Below, piece by piece: positions 17,272 to 25,337 of a stretch of DNA of 33,777 nt. Within the stretch, counting starts at the first letter, position 1, and every line of letters starts with the position of its first letter. The position numbers and the translations under genes are program-made. A model generated the notes under the pieces. That model searched no databases. It saw only the letters and a list, made by a program, of their open reading frames with translations, and was not told the DNA's origin. The DNA is from Candidatus Angelobacter sp. Gp1-AA117 (GTDB lineage: Bacteria; Acidobacteriota; Terriglobia; Terriglobales; Acidobacteriaceae). Location of the stretch: assembly GCA_003223515.1 (NCBI GenBank), contig QHVI01000069.1, positions 1 through 33,777 on the forward strand, read 5' to 3'.

Positions 17272-18495
17272 CTACTTGAAATCCGCTTTGCGGATCAGCG
17301 CGTGGATCCCTTTTGTCCGGTCCACCACCTGCGATACCTCGAAGTCTACCCACGCGCTCAGATAGGCCATAGCGGTAGCGCGGTCCATTCCGGTTTTTGA
17401 GGACACAAATCGGACCGCCTCACGGGTCGCTTTCTTCATAGCTTCATTTAGATCAGGATCAAGGCCAATCGCGATCCAGTATTCCGCGGTTTCCGCAAAG
17501 GGGGCTGGGCTCTTCGCATTCGTCGGAATGGCTGCGTCACCTGCCTTAAGCAGGCTGAGCCTCAGTGTAGCCCGCAACGAGCCTTCCACGGCGGTAAGCG
17601 CCACTTCGCCGTTGCCCTGAATGAAATGCGGATCAGCCAGGAAGAAGAGCGCACCCGGCACCTGCACCGGCAAATATAAAGTGCTTCCGGCAGTCAGATA
17701 ACGGATGTCCAGATTGCCACCGTAATCGCCCGGAGGAATGGAGTTGGCCCGGGTGTTCACATTGGGGGCCACTCCCATAGTTCCCATGAAAGGCCTGACC
17801 GGCAGCCGGAGTTCCTTAGGACCGATACTGAAAGCTGCGTACCAGTTTCCGGCGCTGCCCTTGATCGGCACGAATTTGAATACATTGTTATAGAGGTCCG
17901 GAGAACTGGCGCTGGCCCCCGGCTGCGGTCCGCTGTTCTCAGGAAACTCTCCCGGCAATGCTCCCTTGCCATGACGGTTGGAGATTACACCGTAAGGGAC
18001 GCGGGGAAGCAGTGACACCATCTCCACTTTGAGCACGTCTCCGGGTTGCGCCCCTTCAACTGCCACCGGACCAATGACCACATGCGGCCCGTCTTTGGCA
18101 AAATCATGCGCCATGCCGGATTTTGCAATGGCCTTGGCATCATCTAATACCTGCTCTGGCCGGATGCCGAATTTCCCGAAGAACTTCTCAGGGTCCCTGC
18201 CTTGGTCTTCCAGCACCCCTTCGTGCGAAAGAGTATCGAAGATGACCACCGCTTCGGAGGGCACGGTCAGGACCGGTTTCGATTCGTTGTTAGGCAGAAA
18301 CCCCCAGCGCACCGTGTCAACCGTTGCAGGCACGTAAAAATCCGCTGATTTAAGCTTGATCTCAGCGGCGCGTACAGGCTTGTCCGCGAGTGGCTGAAGC
18401 ACCTGAAAATTCTGTGCCCGCAACGGCAGCATACAGACCAAAACAGCCGCAGAAACAACGACCAGAAAACCACACCGGCGTGAACTCGAGCGCAT
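17272..18495 (-). CDS. Exported acetamidase/formamidase family protein
   Basis: Enzymes of the FmdA/AmdA family hydrolyse acetamide or formamide to ammonia and an acid. This 407-residue member differs from the cytoplasmic enzymes in having an N-terminal signal peptide (MRSSSRRCGF, then VVVSAAVLVCMLPLRAQ). Family landmarks include TLSHEGVLEDQG near residues 88-99, the GPVAVEGAQPGDVLKVE segment near 142-158, and DPHFIQGNGEVALTAVEG near 287-304, which carries conserved acid and His residues. The substrate is not certain, because exported members are poorly characterised. Its start is the ATG at 18495, preceded by a GGAGGC 5-6 nt upstream. A direct repeat flanks the gene on both sides. Confidence 0.88.
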   Translation of the reverse strand: MRSSSRRCGFLVVVSAAVLVCMLPLRAQNFQVLQPLADKPVRAAEIKLKSADFYVPATVDTVRWGFLPNNESKPVLTVPSEAVVIFDTLSHEGVLEDQGRDPEKFFGKFGIRPEQVLDDAKAIAKSGMAHDFAKDGPHVVIGPVAVEGAQPGDVLKVEMVSLLPRVPYGVISNRHGKGALPGEFPENSGPQPGASASSPDLYNNVFKFVPIKGSAGNWYAAFSIGPKELRLPVRPFMGTMGVAPNVNTRANSIPPGDYGGNLDIRYLTAGSTLYLPVQVPGALFFLADPHFIQGNGEVALTAVEGSLRATLRLSLLKAGDAAIPTNAKSPAPFAETAEYWIAIGLDPDLNEAMKKATREAVRFVSSKTGMDRATAMAYLSAWVDFEVSQVVDRTKGIHALIRKADFK

Positions 18496-18976
18496 GATCG
18501 CCTCCGGGTTATAGGATCGAACGCGGATTATAACACCCGGCTGTCACTCCCTAGTGTCCGTGCCTTCAGAACGTTCTCGTCAGGATATTCTCGTTAAGAT
18601 GTTCTGGTAGGAGCTCTCGTGTCATATCTGTTCAGGGGCTGACTGCCACAGTTGAATGCCGCAGCTGAATGCCGGGTTTCCGATCACCAGATCACTCGAT
18701 CTCTAAATCTGTGTTTATCTCCGCAAATGTGTGGTGAGCTTCTTGGGTTCCTTTCCCCTCTCGATGCAGTTCAAAGGCTGAATGCTGAGTGCTGAGTGCT
18801 GACTGCTGACTGCTGCTTCGATCAGCTTTAAGGTTTTTCTGTTGGGCTTACTAGCTAGAAGCTAGAAGCCAGCAGCTATTTAGCTCTTCTTCACAACACT
18901 TAACCCGCAAACCGAGCGCCTGCCTTCAACATATTGTTTTGCTTCCGCATTTCATCAGGGTGCAACTCACACGCTT
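18496..18976. other. Repeat-rich intergenic region before the collagen-like gene
   Basis: About 480 bp without a gene. It holds the right copy of the acetamidase-flanking repeat (18682-18834), a run of GCTGAATGCTGAGTGCTG-type units inside it, and an AGCTAGAAGCTAGAAGCC run at about 18851-18880. It should also contain the divergent promoters of its two neighbours, but none is clear. Confidence 0.4.
18682..18834 (+). repeat. Right copy of the direct repeat flanking the acetamidase gene
   Basis: This copy is homologous in block order to 17136-17269, but its GCTGA(A/G)TGCT / GCTGACTGCT segment is expanded. It lies about 190 bp upstream of the acetamidase start codon. Confidence 0.8.
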
Positions 18977-19966
18977 ATGACCCGGTTCAGATCAGCACGG
19001 TTGTTATTCACGATGTCGCTACTGGCGCTGGCTGGCTGCGCGCCTCTACAAGTTCGCTTTGGCTCGCGCGTGCATCTCGCCAAGCTTCCCCTGACCTCCA
19101 TGCAGGCCGGCACGCCCAAAGGCCCGGGTATCGCCCCCGGAGAAAAATCGCCCCTGGTCGCCACCATCACCAAGCCGGATGGCACCGCATTAACGACCGA
19201 AGGAGCAGGCAAAGGAAAGGTGCTGTGGAGCGACCTCGAAGTTATCACCACCGTGGCCACGGTCAACAACAAAGGTGTTGTGTCACTCCCGTCCGATCCC
19301 CGGCTGAGTGATGGAAAGGTCCCGCATGTGATCATCACCGTGCCCAGCCATCCCGACCTGCGCGCCGAACTCGACATTCCCGTACGCTATGACCGCAACT
19401 TCACGGCAGCTTTCCAAGGCAGCCGCGGCTCCAACGGTCTTGACGGAAGTAGTGGAACCGATGGCAGCAGCGGCATACCCGGCTCTTCTGATCCCGACCA
19501 TCCCAGCGCCGGCGGCGATGGCTCAGATGGCTCCGATGGCCGCGATGGCGAGAATGGAGGATCAGGCCATAATGGCCCGCCAGTACGCGTGCGCATAGCG
19601 CTCAGGTCGGGCAGCCATCCTCTCCTGCAGGTGGTAGTGTCCGCAGAACGCCACGACCATTTCTATCTGGTAGATCCCCAGGGAGGCTCGCTGACCATCA
19701 CGTCGGAAGGTGGATCAGGAGGATCAGGCGGCAAAGGCGGACGCGGAGGACGCGGCGGCTCCGGAGGCATCGGCTCCCCCGATGGACACAGCGGGCGCGA
19801 CGGCATGAGCGGACACGACGGCATGAGCGGCTCTTCAGGAAGCGGCGGCCCCATCACCGTAACCTACGACCCCCAAGCCAAACCCTTCCTAAACACAATC
19901 CACCTGGTAAACTCCGGCGGCCCTAAGCCAATAATGAACGAAGAGCCAGTGCCTCCACTCTGGTGA
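18977..19966 (+). CDS. Collagen-like lipoprotein
   Basis: The ATG at 18977 is followed by a lipoprotein signal with a clear lipobox, LALAGC (Cys21), so the mature protein is lipid-anchored. Residues about 40-140 are beta-rich and look Ig-like (PGEKSPLVATITKPDG). Two glycine-repeat tracts follow. The first is collagen-like with G-x-x spacing (GSRGSNGLDGSSGTDGSSG, about 148-166), continuing with GDGSDGSDGRDGENGGSG. The second (about 240-281) is GGSGGKGGRGGRGGSGG and then GRDGMSGHDGMSGSSG. Charged Asp/Arg/Lys residues alternate in the x positions, as in bacterial collagen-like proteins, although Pro is scarce. A 40-residue beta segment separates the tracts. The function is unknown; a surface stalk or adhesin is plausible. 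It has 329 residues. Confidence 0.75.
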   Translation: MTRFRSARLLFTMSLLALAGCAPLQVRFGSRVHLAKLPLTSMQAGTPKGPGIAPGEKSPLVATITKPDGTALTTEGAGKGKVLWSDLEVITTVATVNNKGVVSLPSDPRLSDGKVPHVIITVPSHPDLRAELDIPVRYDRNFTAAFQGSRGSNGLDGSSGTDGSSGIPGSSDPDHPSAGGDGSDGSDGRDGENGGSGHNGPPVRVRIALRSGSHPLLQVVVSAERHDHFYLVDPQGGSLTITSEGGSGGSGGKGGRGGRGGSGGIGSPDGHSGRDGMSGHDGMSGSSGSGGPITVTYDPQAKPFLNTIHLVNSGGPKPIMNEEPVPPLW

Positions 19967-20040
19967 GTCTTCTGCTGATGAGCCTAAACGCAAACCAGTT
20001 GCATCGGCGTTATCAGCCCTAACATCTACTAACTTAATTG

Positions 20041-20191
20041 CCAGTTGCTAATTTGCGAATTGCCATTGGCTAATTGCTATCTGCTAATTGCTTTCTTCCC
20101 AAGTGCCGAAGGCACGAATGAAAGTAGCCCGGCATGAAGCGTAGCGAAATGCCGGGCAAGTGCAAAAACAGTGATCGAATCCCGAAGGGAT
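20041..20191. repeat. TTGCTAATTGC run and GAA-loop hairpins
   Basis: A run of degenerate TTGC(T)AATTGC units (about 20039-20095) is followed by three hairpins: GTGCC-GAA-GGCAC (20103-20115), a 9-bp stem GCCCGGCAT/ATGCCGGGC (20127-20135 with 20149-20157) and ATCCC-GAA-GGGAT (20179-20191). The 380 bp between the lipoprotein stop and the next open frame hold no other recognisable gene. Confidence 0.6.
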
Positions 20192-20497
20192 GGCTGATAT
20201 CTTTCTCGCGACGCTCTGCTGCGCGCTTAGCTGCCTCCCACGAGAAAGACAGCAAAGTGTCCGACGACATCTGCATGAATTGTTGCTACAGAGCATGACA
20301 AAAGATTTCATGGGCGGGGAAATCTCTGAGCCAAACGCCGCGACCAGTGATGGAATAAGGATTCACCTTGGTCTGAGGAGGACATCGAGCGTGTCCGGGA
20401 ACTTCTGCCGAAGATCAAAAACGGCAGAAAAACCAGATACAAGAAGCAGTCAGTAAAATCAAAACCCAATAATAAATCCACACAATCGAGGGCGGCT

Positions 20498-20767
20498 GTG
20501 CCACACAAGCTTCTTCTCCAACGCAAGTACCCTCACAGCAGGTTCTATGAATTTCCGCAGATGAAAGGACGCACGGTCGAGAAGATCGAGTTTTCCTCCA
20601 TGCCGGATTTTCATAACCTGATGATCACCTTCACGGACAAGACTTCACTTAATCTCATCATCGAGCCTTACCTGCTGATCGACTCCCACTTCTCTGACAC
20701 GAAGAACGGCGACCAGCGCATTCTCAAACGCTGGCCCACCATCCGCAGCATGATGAATCGCGACTGA
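20498..20767 (+). CDS. Small conserved-looking protein, unknown function
   Basis: From a GTG at 20498 the 89-residue product reads like a compact soluble domain (GRTVEKIEFSSMPDFHNLMI, DKTSLNLIIEP). I cannot name a family. The same frame is open back to 20351 and encodes a plausible N-terminal part (SPWSEEDIERVRELLPKIKN) plus a Lys-rich linker, but with no ATG, GTG or TTG in it. Either translation starts at 20498, or the gene has lost its 5' end, or an unusual start is used. The region just upstream holds the hairpin repeats. Confidence 0.5.
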   Translation: MPHKLLLQRKYPHSRFYEFPQMKGRTVEKIEFSSMPDFHNLMITFTDKTSLNLIIEPYLLIDSHFSDTKNGDQRILKRWPTIRSMMNRD

Positions 20768-21082
20768 TTAGAAATGGGCGCTTTCATTCGGCGCCCTAAA
20801 CCTTACCGTTGATTTGCGCTGACAAAACCCAGACGCTCACCACAGATCAACCCAGATGAACGCTGATTTGCGGCAGCTTCTGGCCAAAGGCTAAGGGCCA
20901 ATGGCCGTGGCTTGTCACCCTCGCACGGCTGCTTATATCATTTCATCAGTGCCGCAAGGGCGGCCGACGGTCCGCGTAAAGGGTTCAACCCACCCGCTGG
21001 TGAACATCGAAATTTCAACCTTCTATTCCTCGCCCACACTGCGGACAGCGGGCGCACTCGAAAAAAGGAAAGGAAGGTTTCC
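20768..21082. other. Intergenic region before the ankyrin gene
   Basis: It contains a minus-oriented ATCTGTG-type repeat (about 20837-20870, CCACAGATCAACCCAGATGAA). The ankyrin frame is open from 20912, but that part has poor coding character and is better read as leader. Confidence 0.4.
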
Positions 21083-22408
21083 ATGTCCGCTGCTCCACTC
21101 CCGCTCCCTGAAAACCCCAATCTTGACTGGCTGCGCAAGCAGGCCAAGCGCCGCCTGGAAGAGCTATGCAAAAGCAATCCCGGCGCACAGCTCGCCGAAG
21201 CCCAGTTCGATCTGGCCCAACAGTACGGCTTCCCAAGTTGGCGCGCCCTTAAAGCCCACATCGACTCGCTCACCCTCGACGGCCGGTTCATCCAGGCTGC
21301 ACGTAAGGGCGATGTGGCCACGCTCACTTCCCTGCTCGACCAGCATCCGGAAAAGCTGCGCCTGCGCACTCCGCCCTATGGCGGAACGCTTCTCCATGTG
21401 GCCGCCCAGCATGGACAGCTTGCCGCAGTCGACCTGCTGCTGAATCGCGGATTCGACGTGAACGCCCGCGAGAAGGGCGACAACACCTATGCCATGCACT
21501 GGGCGGCGGCTGCCGGACACCTGGACGTGGTGCGCCGTTTAGCAGACGCCGGAGGGGATATCGAGGGCCACGGTGACGATCATGAAATGGAGGTCATCGG
21601 CTGGGCCAGTTGCTGGGATGGCGGCCATGACGCTGCGCACCGTGCCGTCGTCGATTTCCTGGTGAGCCGGGGCGCTCGCCATCACATCTTCTCCGCCATT
21701 GGACTCGATCTTGCCGGTGAGGTCCGGCGAATCGTGGCCGAAGATCGTTCGGCGCTCAACCGCCGCCTGAGCCGCAATGAAAACCACATGACGCCGCTGC
21801 ACTTCGCTGTGCGCACGAACAGGCCAGCCATGGTGGCGCTGCTGCTGGAACTGGGCGCCGATCCGCTGGCCGTGGATGGCTCCGGCTTTCCCGCCGCAGC
21901 GTATGCGACCACCCTCGATGTCGATAAGCCGCTGATGGAGGCCTTGCGCACCATGCTGCTTGCCGAACTCGACAGCGCCGCGCGCGGGCACCGTCCGCCG
22001 CGCATCAACATGCTCGACCTGGTCGCGGCCATATCAGTGGGTGACTGGGAAACCGCCGGACGCCTGTTGCGCGAATCGCCCAATCTGCTCAACTCCGGCG
22101 CGCTGCACCTGATGGCCAAACGCAATGACGTGGCGGCGGCACGCTGGCTGCTCGCCCACGGCGCTGATCCAAACGCGCTCTGGGCCCACTGGGACTCCAA
22201 TCTCACGCCGCTCCATCTGGCCGTGCTTGCGAATCATCCGGTGATGGCCGGCGTGCTACTCGATGCCGGCGCCAATCCGCACATTCATGACAGCAAGCAC
22301 GACAGCAGCGCCATAGGCTGGGCCGATTTCTTTCGCAACCAGAAGATGGTCGAACTGCTGCAGGGAAAACCGCTCATCGCAATACAAAATCCAGAGAAAA
22401 ATAAGTAG
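21083..22408 (+). CDS. Ankyrin-repeat protein
   Basis: The ATG at 21083 is chosen because an AGGAAGG ribosome site (21071-21077) lies just upstream and the family N-terminus begins there (LPENPNLDWLRKQAKRRLEE). The N-terminal helical segment ends in QYGFPSWRALKAHIDSL, a pattern I recall from bacterial ankyrin proteins. About eight ankyrin-type repeats follow in two blocks: GTLLHVAAQHGQLAAVDLLL, then NTYAMHWAAAAGHLDVVRRL, then MTPLHFAVRTNRPAMVALLL. After a linker come repeats around LHLMAKRNDVAAARWLLAHG and LTPLHLAVLANHPVMAGVLL. There is no signal peptide, so it is probably a cytoplasmic scaffold for an unknown partner. It has 441 residues. Confidence 0.85.
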   Translation: MSAAPLPLPENPNLDWLRKQAKRRLEELCKSNPGAQLAEAQFDLAQQYGFPSWRALKAHIDSLTLDGRFIQAARKGDVATLTSLLDQHPEKLRLRTPPYGGTLLHVAAQHGQLAAVDLLLNRGFDVNAREKGDNTYAMHWAAAAGHLDVVRRLADAGGDIEGHGDDHEMEVIGWASCWDGGHDAAHRAVVDFLVSRGARHHIFSAIGLDLAGEVRRIVAEDRSALNRRLSRNENHMTPLHFAVRTNRPAMVALLLELGADPLAVDGSGFPAAAYATTLDVDKPLMEALRTMLLAELDSAARGHRPPRINMLDLVAAISVGDWETAGRLLRESPNLLNSGALHLMAKRNDVAAARWLLAHGADPNALWAHWDSNLTPLHLAVLANHPVMAGVLLDAGANPHIHDSKHDSSAIGWADFFRNQKMVELLQGKPLIAIQNPEKNK

Positions 22409-22485
22409 CCTTGTGTAGCTTTGCTTTGTGAATTACATGGACGGTTTAAAAGTGCTACCATTTTATTCAGAGCAGGGTACCGGCT

Positions 22486-22932
22486 ATGCAACCAGATTAT
22501 CTTCCAGCCAGAATGTTTCTGCGCTCCTTTGCGGCTTCCCTTTTCGTGGTTGTGGTTTCTCTTATCATGCAGTGGGTGGTGTATGACGACTGGCTCCATC
22601 GCAGCGGCTTGAGGATTGTGGGCACATGCATCGCCGCCATCGTGACTTTCTTTTTCACCTTGCGCTGGCAATATGCGGTGCTGGTGAATGAACGCAGGAT
22701 GGTGCGGCAGTTCGAGATGATCTCCCACATGAATGACCGCATCCGCAACGCCCTGCAGGCGATTGAATGCGTGACCTACGTCTCTGCTCCCACTGCAACG
22801 GGCGCGGTCAGGCGGGAAGTTGACGCCATCGACCGCGTGTTGCGCGAAGTGCTGGAACGGACAGAACCCGCTGCCCGTCCGGCGCCAGCCGCAAAGAACC
22901 GGCCCACTGCCGCTTCACAGAAATCTGCGTGA
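22486..22932 (+). CDS. Two-TM protein with a histidine-kinase-like helix, unknown function
   Basis: Two membrane helices (about residues 12-32 and 43-61) are followed by a cytoplasmic helix, FEMISHMNDRIRNALQAIEC (about 77-96). This resembles the dimerisation helix of sensor kinases (H-x-x-R-N-x-L-Q). An Asp stands where some kinases have the phospho-His. The tail is Ala/Pro-rich and basic. No ATPase domain follows, so it cannot be a complete kinase. Start at ATG 22486; an AGGGT lies about 12 nt upstream. It has 148 residues. Confidence 0.55.
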   Translation: MQPDYLPARMFLRSFAASLFVVVVSLIMQWVVYDDWLHRSGLRIVGTCIAAIVTFFFTLRWQYAVLVNERRMVRQFEMISHMNDRIRNALQAIECVTYVSAPTATGAVRREVDAIDRVLREVLERTEPAARPAPAAKNRPTAASQKSA

Positions 22933-22951
22933 AAGACCTTTTCACACTAGG

Positions 22952-23197
22952 CTAGTGCTCTGACCGTGGGAAAGTTGGAATTAAGCCAGCGAAGCTGGCG
23001 AAATTCTTCTAGTGCTCTGACCGTGTGATTTTTGGGACAGAGCCAGCGAAGCTGGCGGCATTCTTCTAGCCCACAGCGCAAGCTGTGGGTATAGAAATAG
23101 ACAAGGAACAGAGCTGGCGAAGCCAGCGCCATAGCTGTAATACACCTCATTCCATCGGAATGCCTCAATTCCTATTTCCATGCGGTCAGAGCACTAG
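22952..23197. mobile_element. MITE-like element with 15-bp inverted ends
   Basis: CTAGTGCTCTGACCG at 22952-22966 is repeated in direct orientation at 23009-23023 and inverted, without mismatch, at 23183-23197. Inside are four hairpins: GCCAGC-GAA-GCTGGC (22985-22999 and 23042-23056), an 8-bp CCCACAGC/GCTGTGGG stem (23070-23089), and the mirrored GCTGGC-GAA-GCCAGC (23113-23127). No transposase is present. The doubled left end suggests a duplication or a nested insertion. Confidence 0.6.
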
Positions 23198-23370
23198 TGC
23201 CGGGATTTTCCGGAACACCAGAGGAACTGGACAAGCTGCTGGCAGAAGGGCTGGCCTCTCCTGAGATGTCGTCGTCTTCCATTCCACGGCAACCATTTCA
23301 CTTTCCTGACCTCCACTGGAATTCCCACATGCCTTTGCACCCCTTTCAGTTAATCCTGAATGCCTCTTGA
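23197..23370 (+). pseudogene. Possible gene remnant beside the MITE-like element
   Basis: A 57-codon frame opens at a GTG at 23197, directly at the element's right end. Its first part (TPEELDKLLAEGLASPEM) resembles the C-terminal end of small antitoxins of the ParD/VapB kind. The rest looks random. This is a guess from about 18 residues; the 5' part would have been lost at the element junction. Confidence 0.2.
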
Positions 23371-23404
23371 TTTCAACAACATAGAGACAACAGCAAAAAA
23401 CTAC

Positions 23405-23446
23405 TTGACAGAGATATAGCGTTATAGTTATCTATATCACTATATC
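23405..23446 (+). promoter_or_regulatory. Operon promoter with inverted GATATAG/CTATATC operator
   Basis: A consensus -35 box TTGACA (23405-23410) is followed by an AT-rich -10 region (TTATCT at 23428-23433 with a 17-nt spacer, or TATCTA one base further on). Over it lies GATATAG (23413-23419) facing CTATATC (23432-23438), with a further CTATATC at 23440-23446. Half-sites of this kind inside the core promoter fit repression by the YtrA-type GntR protein encoded second in the operon. That link is inference. Confidence 0.55.
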
Positions 23447-23492
23447 AAGCCGGAACGGCTGGTTATAAAAAAAGATGACGTAGGAGAAATGA

Positions 23493-24044
23493 ATGAAATC
23501 CTTTCGCATTATGCTGTCTGCTCTTACCCTGTTGATGTTTTCCCTGGGGGTCTTTGCTCAATCGGAAAAGCCGAAATCTGACGCGCAAAAATCTTTCGAT
23601 AAACTGAAAACCCTGGCGGGAACCTGGAAAGGCGCTCTAACCACGGACATGCCGGAAGCAAAAGCCATGGACGACAAACCCATGTATGTGACGTTTCGTG
23701 TGACCTCCAAGGGCAATGCCCTGGTGCATGAGATGAAACAACCGGGAACGCCTGATGATCCGACCAAAGATGATCCGATTACCATGCTTTATCTGGATGG
23801 AGACCAACTGCTGCTGACTCACTACTGTGACGCGGGGAATCGTCCGCGCATGACCGGCAAGATGTCAGCCGATGGGAAATCAGTGGAGTTCGAGTTTCTT
23901 GATATTGCCGGGAACACCAAGTACGGACACATGCACCATGGGGTATTCACCATCATTGACGCTAATCATCACACAGAGGATTGGGTTTTCATGGCCGGTG
24001 ACAAGCCCATTCATGCCCATCTCGACTTGCAGCGTGTGCAGTAA
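23493..24044 (+). CDS. Small secreted protein, DUF1579-like
   Basis: This 183-residue protein has a signal peptide (MKSFRIMLSALTLLMFSLGVFAQ) and a beta-rich, lipocalin-like body. LKTLAGTWKG (about 39-48) opens the barrel, and MTGKMSADGKSVEFEF and HHGVFTIIDANHHTEDWVF complete it. The opening LxxLAGxW pattern and overall length fit DUF1579-type proteins; the His-rich stretch (HMHHG, NHH) is notable. GGAG lies 8 nt before the ATG. It is the first gene of the GntR/ABC operon, 35 bp before the regulator, so its export may relate to what the transporter handles. Confidence 0.7.
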   Translation: MKSFRIMLSALTLLMFSLGVFAQSEKPKSDAQKSFDKLKTLAGTWKGALTTDMPEAKAMDDKPMYVTFRVTSKGNALVHEMKQPGTPDDPTKDDPITMLYLDGDQLLLTHYCDAGNRPRMTGKMSADGKSVEFEFLDIAGNTKYGHMHHGVFTIIDANHHTEDWVFMAGDKPIHAHLDLQRVQ

Positions 24045-24079
24045 TAAACCGCATTCGTAAGGACTATCTGGAAAACAGG

Positions 24080-24457
24080 ATGGACCGTGAATGGAATGAC
24101 AGTCAGCCGATTTATCGCCAACTGCGCGACCGGGTGGTGGCCATGATACTCGACGGAGTTCTGAAGGAAGGCGACCCTCTCCCCTCGGTGCGCAACGTGG
24201 CGGCCGAATTCCGGGTGAATCCGCTCACGGTCCTCAAGGGCTATCAGCAACTGGTGGACGAAGGACTGGTTGAGACCAGGCGGGGCCGGGGCATGTTCAT
24301 CAACGCCGGTGCGCGTAATCTGCTGTTGCAGGGCGAGCGCCAGAAATTTCTCTCAGAACAGTGGCCCCGGATTCACGAAACCATTCAGCGGTTGGGGCTG
24401 AGTGCGGAGGAGTTGCTCAACCCATCGAATTCGCGCAAGCGGGGGGAGGAATCCTAG
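24080..24457 (+). CDS. GntR-family regulator, YtrA subfamily
   Basis: This 125-residue protein has an N-terminal winged helix typical of GntR (PIYRQLRDRVVAMILDG, LPSVRNVAAEFRVNPLTVLK, then GLVETRRGRGMFI). The short C-terminal region of about 50 residues has no effector-binding domain. That is the mark of the YtrA subfamily, which usually represses an adjacent ABC transporter operon. The ABC ATPase gene starts 4 nt after its stop. The promoter upstream of the operon has matching inverted half-sites. Confidence 0.9.
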   Translation: MDREWNDSQPIYRQLRDRVVAMILDGVLKEGDPLPSVRNVAAEFRVNPLTVLKGYQQLVDEGLVETRRGRGMFINAGARNLLLQGERQKFLSEQWPRIHETIQRLGLSAEELLNPSNSRKRGEES

Positions 24458-24461
24458 AACC

Positions 24462-25337
24462 ATGGCATGTATAGAAGCGCGCGGCATCCGCAAGTCGTTC
24501 GGCGCAACGGTGGCGCTGGATGGCATCGATCTGCGCGTAGAAGAAGGCCGCATCCTGGGTCTCATCGGCCCCAACGGCGCCGGCAAGACGACTGCGCTGA
24601 ACGCCATCCTGGGGCTTACTTCCTATGAAGGAGAACTCAAGGTTCTGGGACGTGACCCGTGGGCAGACCGCAATCAACTCATGCGCGATGTCTGCTTCAT
24701 GGCCGATGTCGCCGTGCTGCCACGCTGGATCAGGGTTTCACAGGCGGTTGACTACGTTGCTGGAATTCATCCACGCTTCAACCGGGAGAAAGCGGAAGCG
24801 TTTCTTGCAAAAACTACCATCAAGCGAACCAGCAGGGTGAAGGAACTTTCCAAGGGAATGGTGACGCAACTCCACCTCGCCCTGGTAATGGCGCTTGACG
24901 TGAAGCTGCTGGTGCTCGATGAGCCGACGTTGGGCCTCGACATCCTGTACCGCAAGCAGTTCTACGATTCCCTGCTCAACGACTACTTCGATCACAGCCG
25001 CACCATCATCGTGACCACTCACCAGGTGGAAGAGATACAGAATGTGCTTACCGATCTCATTTTTATTGACCGCGGCCGCATCGCGCTTTCCTGCACCATG
25101 GAGGAGTTCGAATCGCGGTACCTGGAATTGATGGTGGCGCCGGAGCATCTCGCCGCAGCCCGGGCGCTTAAGCCGATCCATGAGCGCCAGGTGTTCGGAC
25201 GCGCGATCATGCTCTTCGATCAGGCCGACCGCCGGCAGCTTGCCGCATGGGGCGATGTGCGCACGCCCGGCATCGCTGACGTCTTCTTTGCGGTAATGAG
25301 CAATCAGCCCGGCCAGGCACAGGGAGCGGGCCGATGA
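24462..25337 (+). CDS. ABC transporter ATP-binding protein
   Basis: The start is placed at ATG 24462 (MACIEARGIRKSFG), since GGAGGA at 24445-24450 precedes it; the upstream frame overlaps the regulator gene. Walker A is GPNGAGKTT (about residues 38-46). The signature is the degenerate LSKGM rather than LSGGQ, as is common in YtrB-like and drug-export ATPases. Walker B is LLVLDEPTLGLD and the H-loop is TTHQ. The C-terminal 70 residues form a short accessory domain. It should pair with the permease encoded next, with which it overlaps by ATGA. The substrate is unknown. Confidence 0.92.
   Translation: MACIEARGIRKSFGATVALDGIDLRVEEGRILGLIGPNGAGKTTALNAILGLTSYEGELKVLGRDPWADRNQLMRDVCFMADVAVLPRWIRVSQAVDYVAGIHPRFNREKAEAFLAKTTIKRTSRVKELSKGMVTQLHLALVMALDVKLLVLDEPTLGLDILYRKQFYDSLLNDYFDHSRTIIVTTHQVEEIQNVLTDLIFIDRGRIALSCTMEEFESRYLELMVAPEHLAAARALKPIHERQVFGRAIMLFDQADRRQLAAWGDVRTPGIADVFFAVMSNQPGQAQGAGR

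Noticed and set aside
20190-20456. Plus-strand frame of 88 codons beginning in the hairpin repeats
   Set aside because: The start lies in repeat DNA, and the second half overlaps a more protein-like frame (SPWSEEDIERVRELLPKIKN).
22947-23181. Minus-strand frames with an internally repeated peptide (RALEEFRQLRWL)
   Set aside because: The peptide repetition comes from the repeated hairpins of the MITE-like element; there is no separate evidence for a gene.
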